Origin: TMED27 sp041397865
GTDB taxonomy: Bacteria; Pseudomonadota; Alphaproteobacteria; Micavibrionales; Micavibrionaceae
Direction: 5' to 3'
DNA: 64,000 bases
Assembly: GCA_041397865.1 (NCBI GenBank)
Contig: JAWKVT010000001.1
Location: 1,178,001-1,242,000 of the forward strand
Shown: positions 18,119-27,182 of the stretch, in pieces
Position numbering within the stretch: the first letter of the stretch is position 1
How the letters are laid out: every line of letters begins with the position of its first letter
Position numbers and translations under genes: made by a program
The notes under the pieces: model-generated
Told to the model about the DNA's origin: nothing
What the model saw: only the letters and a program-made list of their open reading frames with translations
Databases searched by the model: none

Positions 18119-19330
18119 CTCCGCCGCCAGCTTCTTCGCCGACGGATACAGCTCATCATAAAGAGCCGCAAACGCCTCCAAAACTGCCTCAAGCTGCGCC
18201 TTCGTATGCCCGGCGCTCACCGAACAACGGAGCAGACAAACTCCCTCGGGCGTCGCCGGCGGAAGCGCCAAATTCACGTAAACTCCGTTTTCCAGCAAAC
18301 TATTCCACGCCCGCAAACCTTCCGGCAAACTCGGCATATAAATCCCGATCACCGGGCTTTTATCCGGCCCAATATCAAAACCGAGTGTCTTCAACCCGTC
18401 ATAAATAATATCCGTATTCTCCCAAAGCGCCTTCCGCAAGCCCGGCTCATTTTGAATTCGCCCCAATGTCTGCGCCGCCGAGGCAACCACCGATGGCGGC
18501 AGAGAAGCGGTAAACAAATACGCCCGCGCGGCCAACCGGATCATGTCAAGCTCCGGATGATTAGACACACAAAAACCGCCAATCGTCCCCACGCTTTTTG
18601 AAAACGTGCCAAGGATAAAATCAACCTGATCCTCAACCCCTTGCTCTTCCGCCAGCCCGCGCCCGTTCGCACCAAGCACGCCAAGAGAATGCGCCTCATC
18701 CACCATAAGATACGCACCGTATTGTTTTGCAGCGGCGGCAATGTCCTTCAAAGGCGCGCGATCCCCGCGCATAGAAAATATCCCCTCGGTAATCACCAGC
18801 TTGCACGCATCTTCCGGCAAGCGCCGCAAACGCTTCGCCAAATCCTCCGCATCATTATGGCGAAAATGCAAAATCGTCGCATGGCTGAGATTACAGCCGT
18901 CGTAAATGCTGGCATGGCTTTCGGAATCGATCAGAATATAATCGTCTTTACCCGCAATCGCGGAGATAAAACCGACATTCGCCTGATACCCGGTCGTAAA
19001 CAAAACCGCCTTGTCCCGGCCATAGAATTCCGCAATCACATTTTCCAAATCCTGATGCCCGGCATAGCTGCCATTGGCCGCGCGCGAACCCGTCGTCCCC
19101 GTCCCGCAAGCCTGCGTCGCCGCGCAAGCCGCTTCAATCGCATCACCGTCAAATGTCAGGCCGAGATAATTATTCGACCCCATCAAAACGCAATCGCGCC
19201 CGCGAATTTTCGCCCGCGCCCCGGCGGAAATCTCCTCAATCCGTACAGCCAGCGGGTCGGAACCCGCTTCCTCGACAATGGAATCATGCAGCGCCTTGAT
19301 ATGATTAAACTTCCGAAAAATATCAGGCAC
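18116..19330 (-). CDS. spt: Serine palmitoyltransferase (alpha-oxoamine synthase)
   Basis: 404 residues from a GTG at 19330, which overlaps the ACP stop (GTGCCTGA). PLP-dependent alpha-oxoamine synthase with NNYLGLTFD, GTGTTGSRAANGS, DSESHASIYDG, VDEAHSLGVLG and the PLP lysine in GTFSKSVGTIGG. The family includes KBL, BioF, ALAS and Spt. The absence of biotin genes, together with a dedicated ACP, acyl-ACP synthetase and epimerase-type reductase, matches bacterial sphingolipid operons. It condenses serine with an acyl-thioester to 3-ketosphinganine. BioF is the alternative and is less likely here. Confidence 0.88.
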   Translation of the reverse strand: MPDIFRKFNHIKALHDSIVEEAGSDPLAVRIEEISAGARAKIRGRDCVLMGSNNYLGLTFDGDAIEAACAATQACGTGTTGSRAANGSYAGHQDLENVIAEFYGRDKAVLFTTGYQANVGFISAIAGKDDYILIDSESHASIYDGCNLSHATILHFRHNDAEDLAKRLRRLPEDACKLVITEGIFSMRGDRAPLKDIAAAAKQYGAYLMVDEAHSLGVLGANGRGLAEEQGVEDQVDFILGTFSKSVGTIGGFCVSNHPELDMIRLAARAYLFTASLPPSVVASAAQTLGRIQNEPGLRKALWENTDIIYDGLKTLGFDIGPDKSPVIGIYMPSLPEGLRAWNSLLENGVYVNLALPPATPEGVCLLRCSVSAGHTKAQLEAVLEAFAALYDELYPSAKKLAAE

Positions 19331-19583
19331 GCTCTTGCCTTTCACCGGCAAGGCGCTGCACAAGTGCTGCCAGCTCTCCAATTTTATGAATATCCGCCAG
19401 AACATTCAGCGGGATGGAAATATCGAATTTCTCCTCAAGCGCAAAAACCAGATCCATAACCGCCACAGAATCAACAGCAATATCGGCAGTCATGTCGGTT
19501 TCCGCCCCCAAATCCTGCGCAGCTTCAACCTGCGTAGAAAGCTCTTCACAGATAAAGGCAACGATATCGTCTATATCTTCCAT
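19323..19583 (-). CDS. Acyl carrier protein of the ceramide operon
   Basis: 86 residues from the ATG at 19583, whose first base pair set overlaps the upstream TGA (TGATG). The phosphopantetheine attachment serine is S39 in the DSVAVMD motif. Acidic helices surround it, with FDISIPLN following, as in ACPs. Sphingolipid-producing alphaproteobacteria carry such a dedicated ACP to deliver the acyl chain to Spt. It is flanked and translationally coupled on both sides. Confidence 0.9.
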   Translation of the reverse strand: MEDIDDIVAFICEELSTQVEAAQDLGAETDMTADIAVDSVAVMDLVFALEEKFDISIPLNVLADIHKIGELAALVQRLAGERQERA

Positions 19584-20563
19584 CACTGACCTTTCAATAA
19601 CCCTTCTTCCCTGTACCAGCCTATCGTGTGCACAATGCCTTCGTCAAAACCAACTTGCGGCACAAAGCCAAAGTCTTCCTCTGCATGATGATCCCGGCAA
19701 ACCCAATCAGGGTGAAACAACTCACATAGCTTGTCCGGCGTTAAAAACAATGTCCTCCCGGACAATATACAGACCATCTTTGCAATATACGCTCCCATGA
19801 TTATCAAAAAACGCGGCGGCGTAAAGATGAAAACCCTTATGTCCATAACTTTTGCAGCCCTTTCGAGCAGACTCTGCCACGTATAACCGCCTTTTTGACC
19901 GTCATCAAGCTCATAAACCCGCCCGCGCCCCGCGCCGGAAAACACCCAACAACACACCGCCCGCGCCAGATCACCCACATACAAAACAGAAACCCGCGCC
20001 GCCTTGCCGCCCAAAAGAAGCCCGGTGCGCATCTGCAATAAACGCATAAGCGGCAAAAGCTGCACATCACCAGGACCGTAAACCGCAGGCGGACGAATAA
20101 TATCCCACGCCTTAATCCCGCTTTCCCGTAAGACCTCCTCACCTTCGCGCTTGCTCGCCGCATAAGGGGAAAGACCCGCCTCCCGCGCCGCCAAAGACGA
20201 GATATAAAGAAAACGCTCCACACCCGCGCTCTTGGCCGCCTCAACAATATTCCGCGTCCCCTTCGCATTCACTTCAAAAAACCCGGCCCGGTCCCGCGCC
20301 ATAACCGCACCGCCGCAATGAACAACGCACTCCGCGCCCTCCACCAGCCGGGCCAAAGACGCCGGATCAGACAAAGACCCTGCTATCACCTCTAAATTCC
20401 CATGCTCTGAAAGTTTTGTGCGGCGCTGTAAAGCACGAACGCGAAAGCCCGCATCCAAAAGCTGGCGTAAAATACGCGAACCGACAAATCCCGACGCGCC
20501 TGTTAAGGCAACAACGCTACCCGCCGCCGCAACCTTACACTCTGCTTTATCATCCGCCGTCAT
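19583..20563 (-). CDS. NAD-dependent epimerase/reductase, CerR-like
   Basis: 326 residues from the ATG at 20563 (14-base overlap with the upstream gene); the longer frame to 20668 only adds sequence inside that gene. Extended SDR: TGASGFVGSRILRQLL (NAD(P)-binding), HCGGAVMARD, YISSLAA and the catalytic Y-x3-K in SPYAASKREGEEVL. A hydrophobic C-terminal helix (FLIIMGAYIAKMVCIL) may anchor it to the membrane. In Caulobacter the CerR reductase in the same gene order reduces the 3-keto group of ceramide. The gene order makes the same role likely. Confidence 0.85.
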   Translation of the reverse strand: MTADDKAECKVAAAGSVVALTGASGFVGSRILRQLLDAGFRVRALQRRTKLSEHGNLEVIAGSLSDPASLARLVEGAECVVHCGGAVMARDRAGFFEVNAKGTRNIVEAAKSAGVERFLYISSLAAREAGLSPYAASKREGEEVLRESGIKAWDIIRPPAVYGPGDVQLLPLMRLLQMRTGLLLGGKAARVSVLYVGDLARAVCCWVFSGAGRGRVYELDDGQKGGYTWQSLLERAAKVMDIRVFIFTPPRFLIIMGAYIAKMVCILSGRTLFLTPDKLCELFHPDWVCRDHHAEEDFGFVPQVGFDEGIVHTIGWYREEGLLKGQ

Positions 20564-22349
20564 AATCCCCGGCCAGCCACGATCTTTTCGCCTTCGCCCG
20601 GCGAAGCTTCCCCGAAGTCGTAAAAGGCAGGCTACGCTGCGGAATAAGCTCCACCCGGCAGTCAACACCGGTATTCTTTAAAATAGCCGCCCGCGTTTCT
20701 TTTTTAAGCTGCTCGCGCGCCGCTTCATCCGCAATCCGGCACTGAACGAGAATCACCGCCTCCTCTTTATCATCCGGGCCAAGCGCGCCAAACGCCGCCG
20801 TATCGCGGCTGCGCAGCGCATCCACATGCTGCTCCGCATGCCACTCAAGGTCCTGTGGCCAAATATTGCGCCCGCTGATGATAATCATATCTTTGCGCCG
20901 CCCGGTAATGTATAAAGTGCCGTCAACCACATACCCCATATCCCCGGTATCCAGCCAGCCCTCGCCATCCATACACTCATCCGTAGCTTTCTCATTCTGA
21001 TGATAACCGCTCATCAGGCTCGGCCCCTGAACAAACACCCCGCCGATCTGCCGCTCATCCAGCCGCACGCCGTTTTCATCACGAATTTCCATCTTGTAAC
21101 CGGGCATTGGCTTCCCGCAGGACGCAATCGCCCGCACAATGGACGTATCCGGCTTACCGTCACGAACCTCGCAAATCTTCGCCAAAGCCTCATCCGTAAG
21201 CGCTTTCTTGTCGATATAATCGACCGTAACACCGCAGCCCAGCGGCTGAAAACTAAACGCCAGCGTCGCCTCAGCCAAACCGTAGCTGGGAACAAAAGCT
21301 TCACCCTTAAATCCGTAAGCGGAAAACGTATCTGCAAAGCACTCCATCACATCGCTCTGGATCATATCCCCGCCAATCCCCGCAACGCGCCAGCTTGACA
21401 AATCAAGCTCATCCTCGCTCTTACCTTTCATCCGCCGCGCACAAACATCATATCCGAAGGTCGGACTAAAACTGATCGTACATTGATGATCCGAAATCAT
21501 CCGCAACCACTGCGCCGGACGCCGCGCAAAGGAATCCGTATACAGATAATCAATGGTAAGCTGGCACGTAATCGGCACAATCATGCACCCGACCAGCCCC
21601 ATATCATGGTAAAACGGCAACCACGATGCCACCCGGTCTTTGTTCGTAAAACCAAGCGCATCGCACGATATCGACCGCGCATTCGCCATCACCGCCCTCT
21701 GGCTAATCTCAATCCCCAGCGGATGACGCGTGCTGCCCGATGAAAACTGAATATGACTGATTTCATGTGCCTCCAGAGGCTTAAGCGCCTCTTCCGAAAC
21801 CGGCCTGTCCGCGAGCGCCGCCAATGTCGTAATAATCTCAACATTCGTCCCCTCCGCCGCGCGCGAAAGAGAATCAAGCGATGAAGCCGGTCCAAGCGCA
21901 AGGCTCGCCTCAGAACTATTCAAAACCTTTTTAAGCTGTCCCTCATAGCCCTGCCGCCCGCCAAGCCCGGTGATAACCGGCAAGGGCACAGCCACCATTC
22001 CCGCATATTGGCACGCAAAAAACGCGCGAATAAAATCGGGATGCATATCCGCCACAATCCCCACGCGCTCCCCACGCGAAAGCCCAAGCCCCAAAAACTT
22101 TTTGGCCAAAATCCGGGCATCATGCCGAAGCGCCGCATAATTCAGAGCATGCTCATGCCCTCCGCGCACATCATAAAAATTAAGCCCCGTTTTGGCCAGC
22201 GCCGCATAATCGAGCGCCTCGCACAAGCTGCCAAAATCTGCCCGGCGCAGTGGAAAAGCCGCATCAGGATGCCCTTGCGGCGCTTCCGCCAAAAAGCTTA
22301 AATCTTCTATATCAGCCTTCAAACCTGCATTCAGGGAGTGGGCTTCCAT
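20550..22349 (-). CDS. Fatty acyl-AMP ligase / acyl-ACP synthetase
   Basis: 599 residues from the ATG at 22349, chosen because GGAG lies five bases upstream; an ATG at 22367 is the alternative. Adenylate-forming enzyme with IQFSSGSTRHPLGIEIS (P-loop), LPFYHDMGLVG, SYGLAEATLAFSF and DTGDMGYVVDGTLYITGRRKDMI. It is closest to the FAAL group, which adenylates fatty acids and loads them on an ACP. It is the first gene of the ceramide operon aas-cerR-acp-spt, whose members overlap by 4-14 bases. It probably charges the ACP encoded downstream. Confidence 0.88.
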   Translation of the reverse strand: MEAHSLNAGLKADIEDLSFLAEAPQGHPDAAFPLRRADFGSLCEALDYAALAKTGLNFYDVRGGHEHALNYAALRHDARILAKKFLGLGLSRGERVGIVADMHPDFIRAFFACQYAGMVAVPLPVITGLGGRQGYEGQLKKVLNSSEASLALGPASSLDSLSRAAEGTNVEIITTLAALADRPVSEEALKPLEAHEISHIQFSSGSTRHPLGIEISQRAVMANARSISCDALGFTNKDRVASWLPFYHDMGLVGCMIVPITCQLTIDYLYTDSFARRPAQWLRMISDHQCTISFSPTFGYDVCARRMKGKSEDELDLSSWRVAGIGGDMIQSDVMECFADTFSAYGFKGEAFVPSYGLAEATLAFSFQPLGCGVTVDYIDKKALTDEALAKICEVRDGKPDTSIVRAIASCGKPMPGYKMEIRDENGVRLDERQIGGVFVQGPSLMSGYHQNEKATDECMDGEGWLDTGDMGYVVDGTLYITGRRKDMIIISGRNIWPQDLEWHAEQHVDALRSRDTAAFGALGPDDKEEAVILVQCRIADEAAREQLKKETRAAILKNTGVDCRVELIPQRSLPFTTSGKLRRAKAKRSWLAGDYDGG

Positions 22350-22513
22350 ACGCGCTCCATTTTTCATTCTATCATTCCGTTACCCTGCAAAAACGTCCGC
22401 TTCACTGTAACTCCGGGAAAACCCGCCTAAGGGTTACAATCCAAACACCGTTTTGTACGTTACTTACAGCCCGTTCGTCAATGTCAAGCGCGGCAAAAGC
22501 CTAGCCTAAAGCT

Positions 22514-22549
22514 AAAAAAATCCCTTATCCTTGGGGAGAAGATAAGGGA
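22514..22549 (-). terminator. Intrinsic terminator in the leader of the ceramide operon
   Basis: On the minus strand a 9-bp perfect stem (TCCCTTATC with GATAAGGGA, 22541-22549 with 22521-22529), an 11-base loop and a run of seven T (22520-22514) form a strong factor-independent terminator. The only genes downstream on that strand begin at 22349 and nothing upstream on that strand ends here. It therefore sits between the presumed promoter and the first gene, as an attenuator would. Confidence 0.7.
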
Positions 22550-22690
22550 TAAGGGAGCTTGGGGCTCTTTAAACTCTAAAAATTCAAGAAAACCTTACGA
22601 AACCGCACATTTCAAAGCTTCTTAAATCAAACACACATCCTCAAACAACAACCGCTTGTCCTTATTGACAGACTTGCTTCGGTTTTTTAT

Positions 22691-22743
22691 TACTGACACA
22701 CTGTCAGTATCAATATTATTGACTTACTGACACCTTGTCAATA
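22691..22743. promoter_or_regulatory. Tandem TetR-type operators
   Basis: Two inverted repeats lie 34 bases apart: TACTGACA-cac-TGTCAGTA (22691-22709, perfect) and TACTGACACCTTGTCAATA (22725-22743, imperfect). They are 40-95 bases upstream of the tetR gene and face the divergent ceramide operon. Size and symmetry fit TetR-family operators, so autoregulation and control of the lipid operon are likely. Confidence 0.75.
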
Positions 22744-22785
22744 CACTTTCTTTAAATATATTTTCTTCAAAAAATTCAAAGATAT

Positions 22786-23379
22786 ATGAGCAAGCGCCCC
22801 GGCACAAACAAAGAAAACCTCGAAGAAACAAACCGCATATTTCTTGATATCGCGCGCAAAGAATTCTGCACACACGGCTACGCCGGAGCCTCAACCAGCC
22901 GAATCGTCGAACAATCCGGCATGGCCCGCGGCTCCCTCTATTATCATTTTGGTGACAAAAACGGTCTGTTCCGGGCCGTATACGAACAGACCATGGAAAA
23001 AACCCTGACGCATATCGGCAAAATAATGGACACTGAAACCGATCCGTGGAAAGCCTTCATCTCCGGTTCAAATGCCTTTCTTGATTTATGCATGACGGAC
23101 GAATTCCGAAAAATTGTCCTGATTGAATCTCAGGCCGCTATAAATTTCAAAGACCGCATGGCCATTCTGGAAAAAACTTTTTTAGGCAAAATGCGCTCCC
23201 TCATGCCCGCACTATTGGAACGCGGATATTTTCCCGGCCACACCACCGACACGATCACAATCTTTATTTTCGGGATTCTCGGCGAAATAGGCCGGGCGTT
23301 CGATTCCAGCAAAAATATCAAATGGGACCGTGAAACCTATGGCACCGCCTACGAACAAAGCCTCTCCAAAATGATTTGA
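22786..23379 (+). CDS. TetR/AcrR family transcriptional regulator
   Basis: 197 residues. The N-terminal helix-turn-helix is clear (YAGASTSRIVEQSGMARGSLYYHFGDKNGLFRAVYE). The C-terminal ligand domain resembles a group of TetR proteins with a long hydrophobic pocket. It is transcribed divergently from the ceramide operon, with two palindromic operators in between. It most likely represses itself and possibly aas-cerR-acp-spt, perhaps in response to an acyl or lipid ligand (inference). Confidence 0.9.
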   Translation: MSKRPGTNKENLEETNRIFLDIARKEFCTHGYAGASTSRIVEQSGMARGSLYYHFGDKNGLFRAVYEQTMEKTLTHIGKIMDTETDPWKAFISGSNAFLDLCMTDEFRKIVLIESQAAINFKDRMAILEKTFLGKMRSLMPALLERGYFPGHTTDTITIFIFGILGEIGRAFDSSKNIKWDRETYGTAYEQSLSKMI

Positions 23380-23412
23380 CTATCTCCACCCTAAAGTCAA
23401 ATCTCACAGCCT

Positions 23413-24111
23413 TTATCCATTCTGAAGCACGTCTTTTTGCTCCGCCCTGAGCCGCATAATCTCACCGCGAAGCAACGCTTCACGCTCCTGCAAAGCGCCG
23501 TCCTCAAATAAAACCCGTCCATTATCCGCATCCACGCTCAGCACTTCGCTATGCTCCGCGTAGAATTCGATAAGCTTAAGCTGCGCCATAAGGACATCCT
23601 GCTCCGTAGCAAAAAACGCCCCGTATTTTTCTATATTCTCATCTCGAACCTCAACCCAGCTCTGACGCACATTCTCACGCGCTTCCCCCTCAAGCTGCCC
23701 GATAAGGTCCTGAATGTCAGCATCAGCCTGCTCAAAAATGTTCATAATATCATCCATCTGCAACTGCAAAGACATCACCGTACTCTCCGCCAGCCGCGCA
23801 TTTTCCCGGATATATTCAGGCTCAGTCAAATTCAAAGGCTTGCCAAGCTCGTTCAAAACCCCGCGATTCTGCTTATAAGCCTGAGCTTTCTCATAAACAT
23901 CAGAAAGAAACTGATTCAGAAAATCCTCAAACTCCTGCAAAAGTACCTGCTCTTCCTCCTTTGCCCGCGCCGCTTCGGCCTGTTCTTCTGCCAGAACTTG
24001 CGCCACTTCCGCCTGTTTTTGCAGGTTATTCTGATACAGAATATACCCGCCCCCCGACAAAACAATCAGCAAAGCAACAACCAACAACACATTCCAGGTA
24101 GCAATATTCAC
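23413..24111 (-). CDS. Membrane-anchored coiled-coil protein of unknown function
   Basis: 232 residues. A hydrophobic helix at about 7-27 (WNVLLVVALLIVLSGGGYILY) anchors the protein. The rest is strongly helical and charged, with long Glu/Ala/Gln-rich stretches (about 32-75 and 195-230) typical of coiled coils and no cysteine. The start overlaps the stop of the nucleosidase gene by ATGA (24108-24111), so the two are coupled. I recognise no domain. Confidence 0.7.
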   Translation of the reverse strand: MNIATWNVLLVVALLIVLSGGGYILYQNNLQKQAEVAQVLAEEQAEAARAKEEEQVLLQEFEDFLNQFLSDVYEKAQAYKQNRGVLNELGKPLNLTEPEYIRENARLAESTVMSLQLQMDDIMNIFEQADADIQDLIGQLEGEARENVRQSWVEVRDENIEKYGAFFATEQDVLMAQLKLIEFYAEHSEVLSVDADNGRVLFEDGALQEREALLRGEIMRLRAEQKDVLQNG

Positions 24112-24662
24112 AGATCAATCCCTTCCAACGTTTCCTTCAAAGCCTCCGCCGCACGCGCCAAAGCCGTATTCCAATCCTCACTCGCTCCGTCATCCGCGCC
24201 ATCAGACACGTACTTAAAACATATAAACGGAATATCCTCGCGCTGGCAAATTAAAGCCAAAGCATACGCCTCCATGTCCACAACGTCAAAGTCGTTCGCC
24301 TCTTCGGAAACATCAAAACTGTCCCCCGTACCGCACACCCCGCCAGGCAAATGCGCAAAACGCCGCCCGTATTCGAGGATCTTCGGATCATCCGAAAACG
24401 GCGTCTGAAATTTCTCAAACCCCAAAACACTCACATCCATATCACGCTGCACAAACTTCGCCGGATTAATAACCTGCCCGCCCGCATGTCTGCGGCTTCC
24501 CGCCGTCCCCAAATTCACCACCAGTTCGGGACGGCGCTCACCAATCCGCCGGGCCAGAGCATACGCCGCATTCACCTTACCGATTTGCGTGTGCAAAACG
24601 TCATAACCGCCGAAAATATCGCGCGATTCTTCAGGCATGGCAAAAACGAGAAGTGGTTTCAT
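24108..24662 (-). CDS. Nucleoside phosphorylase / MTA-SAH nucleosidase-like protein
   Basis: 184 residues, shorter than typical MTA/SAH nucleosidases (about 230). Motifs of the PNP/UDP phosphorylase superfamily are visible: MPEESRDIF at the N-terminus, VNLGTAGSRR near residue 49, CGTGDSFD, the active-site VVDMEAYALALIC and FKYVSDGADD near 150. It probably cleaves a purine nucleoside such as methylthioadenosine or adenosylhomocysteine. It is translationally coupled to the coiled-coil gene downstream. Confidence 0.8.
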   Translation of the reverse strand: MKPLLVFAMPEESRDIFGGYDVLHTQIGKVNAAYALARRIGERRPELVVNLGTAGSRRHAGGQVINPAKFVQRDMDVSVLGFEKFQTPFSDDPKILEYGRRFAHLPGGVCGTGDSFDVSEEANDFDVVDMEAYALALICQREDIPFICFKYVSDGADDGASEDWNTALARAAEALKETLEGIDL

Positions 24663-24740
24663 ACCAGATGATTAACACGAAGGGGAAAGCCGGGAAAGAA
24701 CGAAAACACTCTACATAAAATCATAAAAAAGACAAATCCC

Positions 24741-26186
24741 TCATGGCTTCCAATAAGAAGGAAAAAGCAACACAAGAATTGTCAAAATCTCAAGCCGCCC
24801 GGCAATCATGCCCAGACTCAAAATCCATTTGGCGGCCTCCGGCAAAGCCGCATAATTTCCGCCCGGCCCGATCATCGGCCCGATGCCCGGCCCCACATTC
24901 CCCAGCGCCGATGCCGCCCCGCTCAGCGCCGTTTCAAAATCAAGTCCGGTAAATGCCAACGCAACCGTCATCACAACATTGGCCACAACATAAAGCCCCA
25001 AAAAGCCCAAAACACTCAAAACCGTGTAGCCATCAAGCCGCCGCCCCTGATAATTCAGAACAAAAACGCCATTCGGATAAAGCAGCGTTTTAAACTGCCG
25101 GGCCGTAACCTTGGCCGAAATCACAAGGCGCATCACCTTCACGCCCCCCGCGCTAGACCCCGCGCACCCACCAAGATAACTCAGCAATAAAAACACCAGC
25201 ACGGCAAAACCGCCCCATGCGGTATAATCCGTAATCGAATATCCTGTCGTTGTAATAATGGAAACAGCGCTAAACAAAACAGTACGAAAGCTCGTACCCA
25301 GAGAATACGGCGTATCAATCCAGAGCCACAACGTCAGCGTAAAGACAAGCACGCAAAGCCCGAGCAAAAGCGCTCGCACCTGCTCATCATTAAAAAACAC
25401 AAAACGCTTCTGAAAAATCATGCGCATATACAAAACAAATGGCATCGCTCCAGCCAGCATGAAAAACACCGCCGCATAATGCAGCGCCGGATTATCAAAA
25501 TACCCTAAAGATCCGTCATGCGTAGAAAACCCGCCCGTAGAAATGCTTGTCATCGCATGGTTAAGCGCATCAAACCAACTCATCCCCAAAGCTTTATAAA
25601 CAAAAATACAAAGCACCGTGATACCAAGATAGACTTTGACCATAGACCCCAGGATTTCAGTGCTGCGCGGCATAACCTTACCCGCCTGCCCCGCAGCCGC
25701 ACTGCGGAAGATCTGCATCCCCCCGACCTTTAAATAGGGCAAAAGCAATACTGTAAACGCAACAGCCCCCAGACCGCCGACCCATTGCATCATCGAGCGC
25801 CAGACCAAAATCCCGCGCGATACCTCATCCAGCCCGCTCAACACACTCGCCCCGGTCGTCGTCACACCCGAAGCCGCCTCAAAAAACGCATCGACATAAC
25901 TCAACCCCAGATCCGAAGTATAAAGCGGCAAAGCGCAAAAGACGCTCACCAGAAACCAGCTGCTCACCGTCAACAGGAAAGCCTGACGAACATTGACATG
26001 AGCGCCGCTTGAGCGATTGGCCAAAATCAGCCCCACCCCCAGAAACAGGCAGATAATGCCATTGAAGAAAAACGTCTCGAAATTGTCATGCCCGTAGCGC
26101 CAGTCAACCAGCGCTGGCACCATTTCGGCCAACCCGACAATGGTGATAAGAACGCCCAGCGTGTAACCGACAATCTGAAACTTCAT
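24741..26186 (-). CDS. trkH: TrkH family potassium uptake protein
   Basis: 481 residues, about ten to twelve membrane helices, in the four M1-P-M2 repeat layout of Trk/Ktr channels. The selectivity-filter turns are visible as SGVTTTGAS, TSISTGGFS, SIITTTGYS and SALGNVGPG. The SYLGGCAGSSAGGVKVMR segment between repeats 3 and 4 is the family gating loop. It forms the K+-conducting subunit of the Trk system and needs a TrkA partner, which is not in this window. Confidence 0.93.
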   Translation of the reverse strand: MKFQIVGYTLGVLITIVGLAEMVPALVDWRYGHDNFETFFFNGIICLFLGVGLILANRSSGAHVNVRQAFLLTVSSWFLVSVFCALPLYTSDLGLSYVDAFFEAASGVTTTGASVLSGLDEVSRGILVWRSMMQWVGGLGAVAFTVLLLPYLKVGGMQIFRSAAAGQAGKVMPRSTEILGSMVKVYLGITVLCIFVYKALGMSWFDALNHAMTSISTGGFSTHDGSLGYFDNPALHYAAVFFMLAGAMPFVLYMRMIFQKRFVFFNDEQVRALLLGLCVLVFTLTLWLWIDTPYSLGTSFRTVLFSAVSIITTTGYSITDYTAWGGFAVLVFLLLSYLGGCAGSSAGGVKVMRLVISAKVTARQFKTLLYPNGVFVLNYQGRRLDGYTVLSVLGFLGLYVVANVVMTVALAFTGLDFETALSGAASALGNVGPGIGPMIGPGGNYAALPEAAKWILSLGMIAGRLEILTILVLLFPSYWKP

Positions 26187-26246
26187 AACCTATATCTACA
26201 CGATGCGGCCTCATGACAAAACACAAGAAAACAGCTAAAACAAATT

Positions 26247-27182
26247 ATGAACATACAAACCGCAAAATTTTCAGACCCTCACCAAACGGCAAACGGAGAA
26301 CAGCGCGCATGGGTCGACCTCTCCGCCCTCAAAACCCTGTGGTTTAACACCGGCAGCCTGTGCAATCTGGCCTGCGTAAACTGTTACATAGAATCCACCC
26401 CGAAAAACGACGCACTGATTTACCTCACCCACGCCGAGGTTACGGAGTATCTCGACGAGATTACCCGTGACAACCTGCCCACCAAAGAAATCGGCATCAC
26501 CGGCGGCGAACCCTTCATGAACCCCGATATCATCTCCATTATGGAAGAAGCCCTCAAACGCGGCTTTAAGCTACTGGTTCTGACCAACGCCATGCGCCCG
26601 ATGATGAAATGCAAAAACGACCTTCTGCGGCTGAAAGACCAATACGCTGGCCAAATGACCCTCCGTATCTCGGTCGATCATTTCAAACGCGCATTACACG
26701 AAGAAGAGCGCGGCCCCCGCTCATGGGAACCGATGATGAAGGGACTGACATGGCTCTCGGATAACGGCTTTACCATCGACATTGCCGGGCGCACCAGATG
26801 GAGCGAAGATGAACAAGAACTCCGCAAAGGCTTCGCAGCCTTTTTCAAAACCCATAACATCAAGATCAACGCTTTCGATCAAAAACAGCTCATGCTTTTT
26901 CCCGAAATGGATGAAAAAGCGCAAGTTCCCGAAATCACCACCCGGTGCTGGGATATTTTAGGCGTCAATCCGGATGACATGATGTGCGCCTCCTCCCGCA
27001 TGGTCGTCAAGCATAAGGGGAACGCCGCCCCTTCGGTCATGGCCTGCACTCTGCTGGCCTACGACCCGCAATTCAATATGGGGCAAACACTGAAAGAAGC
27101 CTCGCAAAGCGTCCGGCTGAACCACCCCCATTGCGCTAAATTCTGCGTTCTGGGCGGCGGCGCCTGTAGCATCAACGATTAA
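26247..27182 (+). CDS. Radical SAM protein of the arsenosugar-type cluster
   Basis: 311 residues. The 4Fe-4S ligands C39-x3-C43-x2-C46 lie in SLCNLACVNCYIES, followed by ITGGEPFMNPD (SAM-binding) near residue 87. Extra cysteines at the C-terminus (HCAKFCVLGGGACS) may bind a second cluster. Its last 11 bases overlap the convergent glycosyltransferase gene. The cluster also holds ArsM, an MTA phosphorylase and TIGR04282/TIGR04283 glycosyltransferases, the set linked to arsenosugar synthesis where a radical SAM enzyme (ArsS) adds the deoxyadenosyl group. It does not look like canonical ArsS, so equivalence is inferred. Confidence 0.82.
   Translation: MNIQTAKFSDPHQTANGEQRAWVDLSALKTLWFNTGSLCNLACVNCYIESTPKNDALIYLTHAEVTEYLDEITRDNLPTKEIGITGGEPFMNPDIISIMEEALKRGFKLLVLTNAMRPMMKCKNDLLRLKDQYAGQMTLRISVDHFKRALHEEERGPRSWEPMMKGLTWLSDNGFTIDIAGRTRWSEDEQELRKGFAAFFKTHNIKINAFDQKQLMLFPEMDEKAQVPEITTRCWDILGVNPDDMMCASSRMVVKHKGNAAPSVMACTLLAYDPQFNMGQTLKEASQSVRLNHPHCAKFCVLGGGACSIND

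Noticed and set aside
18116..19330. BioF (biotin synthesis)
   Set aside because: No biotin genes; flanking ACP, CerR-like and acyl-ACP synthetase fit Spt better.
22350..22513. Named riboswitch in the ceramide operon leader
   Set aside because: I could not match the leader to any known aptamer consensus, so only the terminator is claimed.
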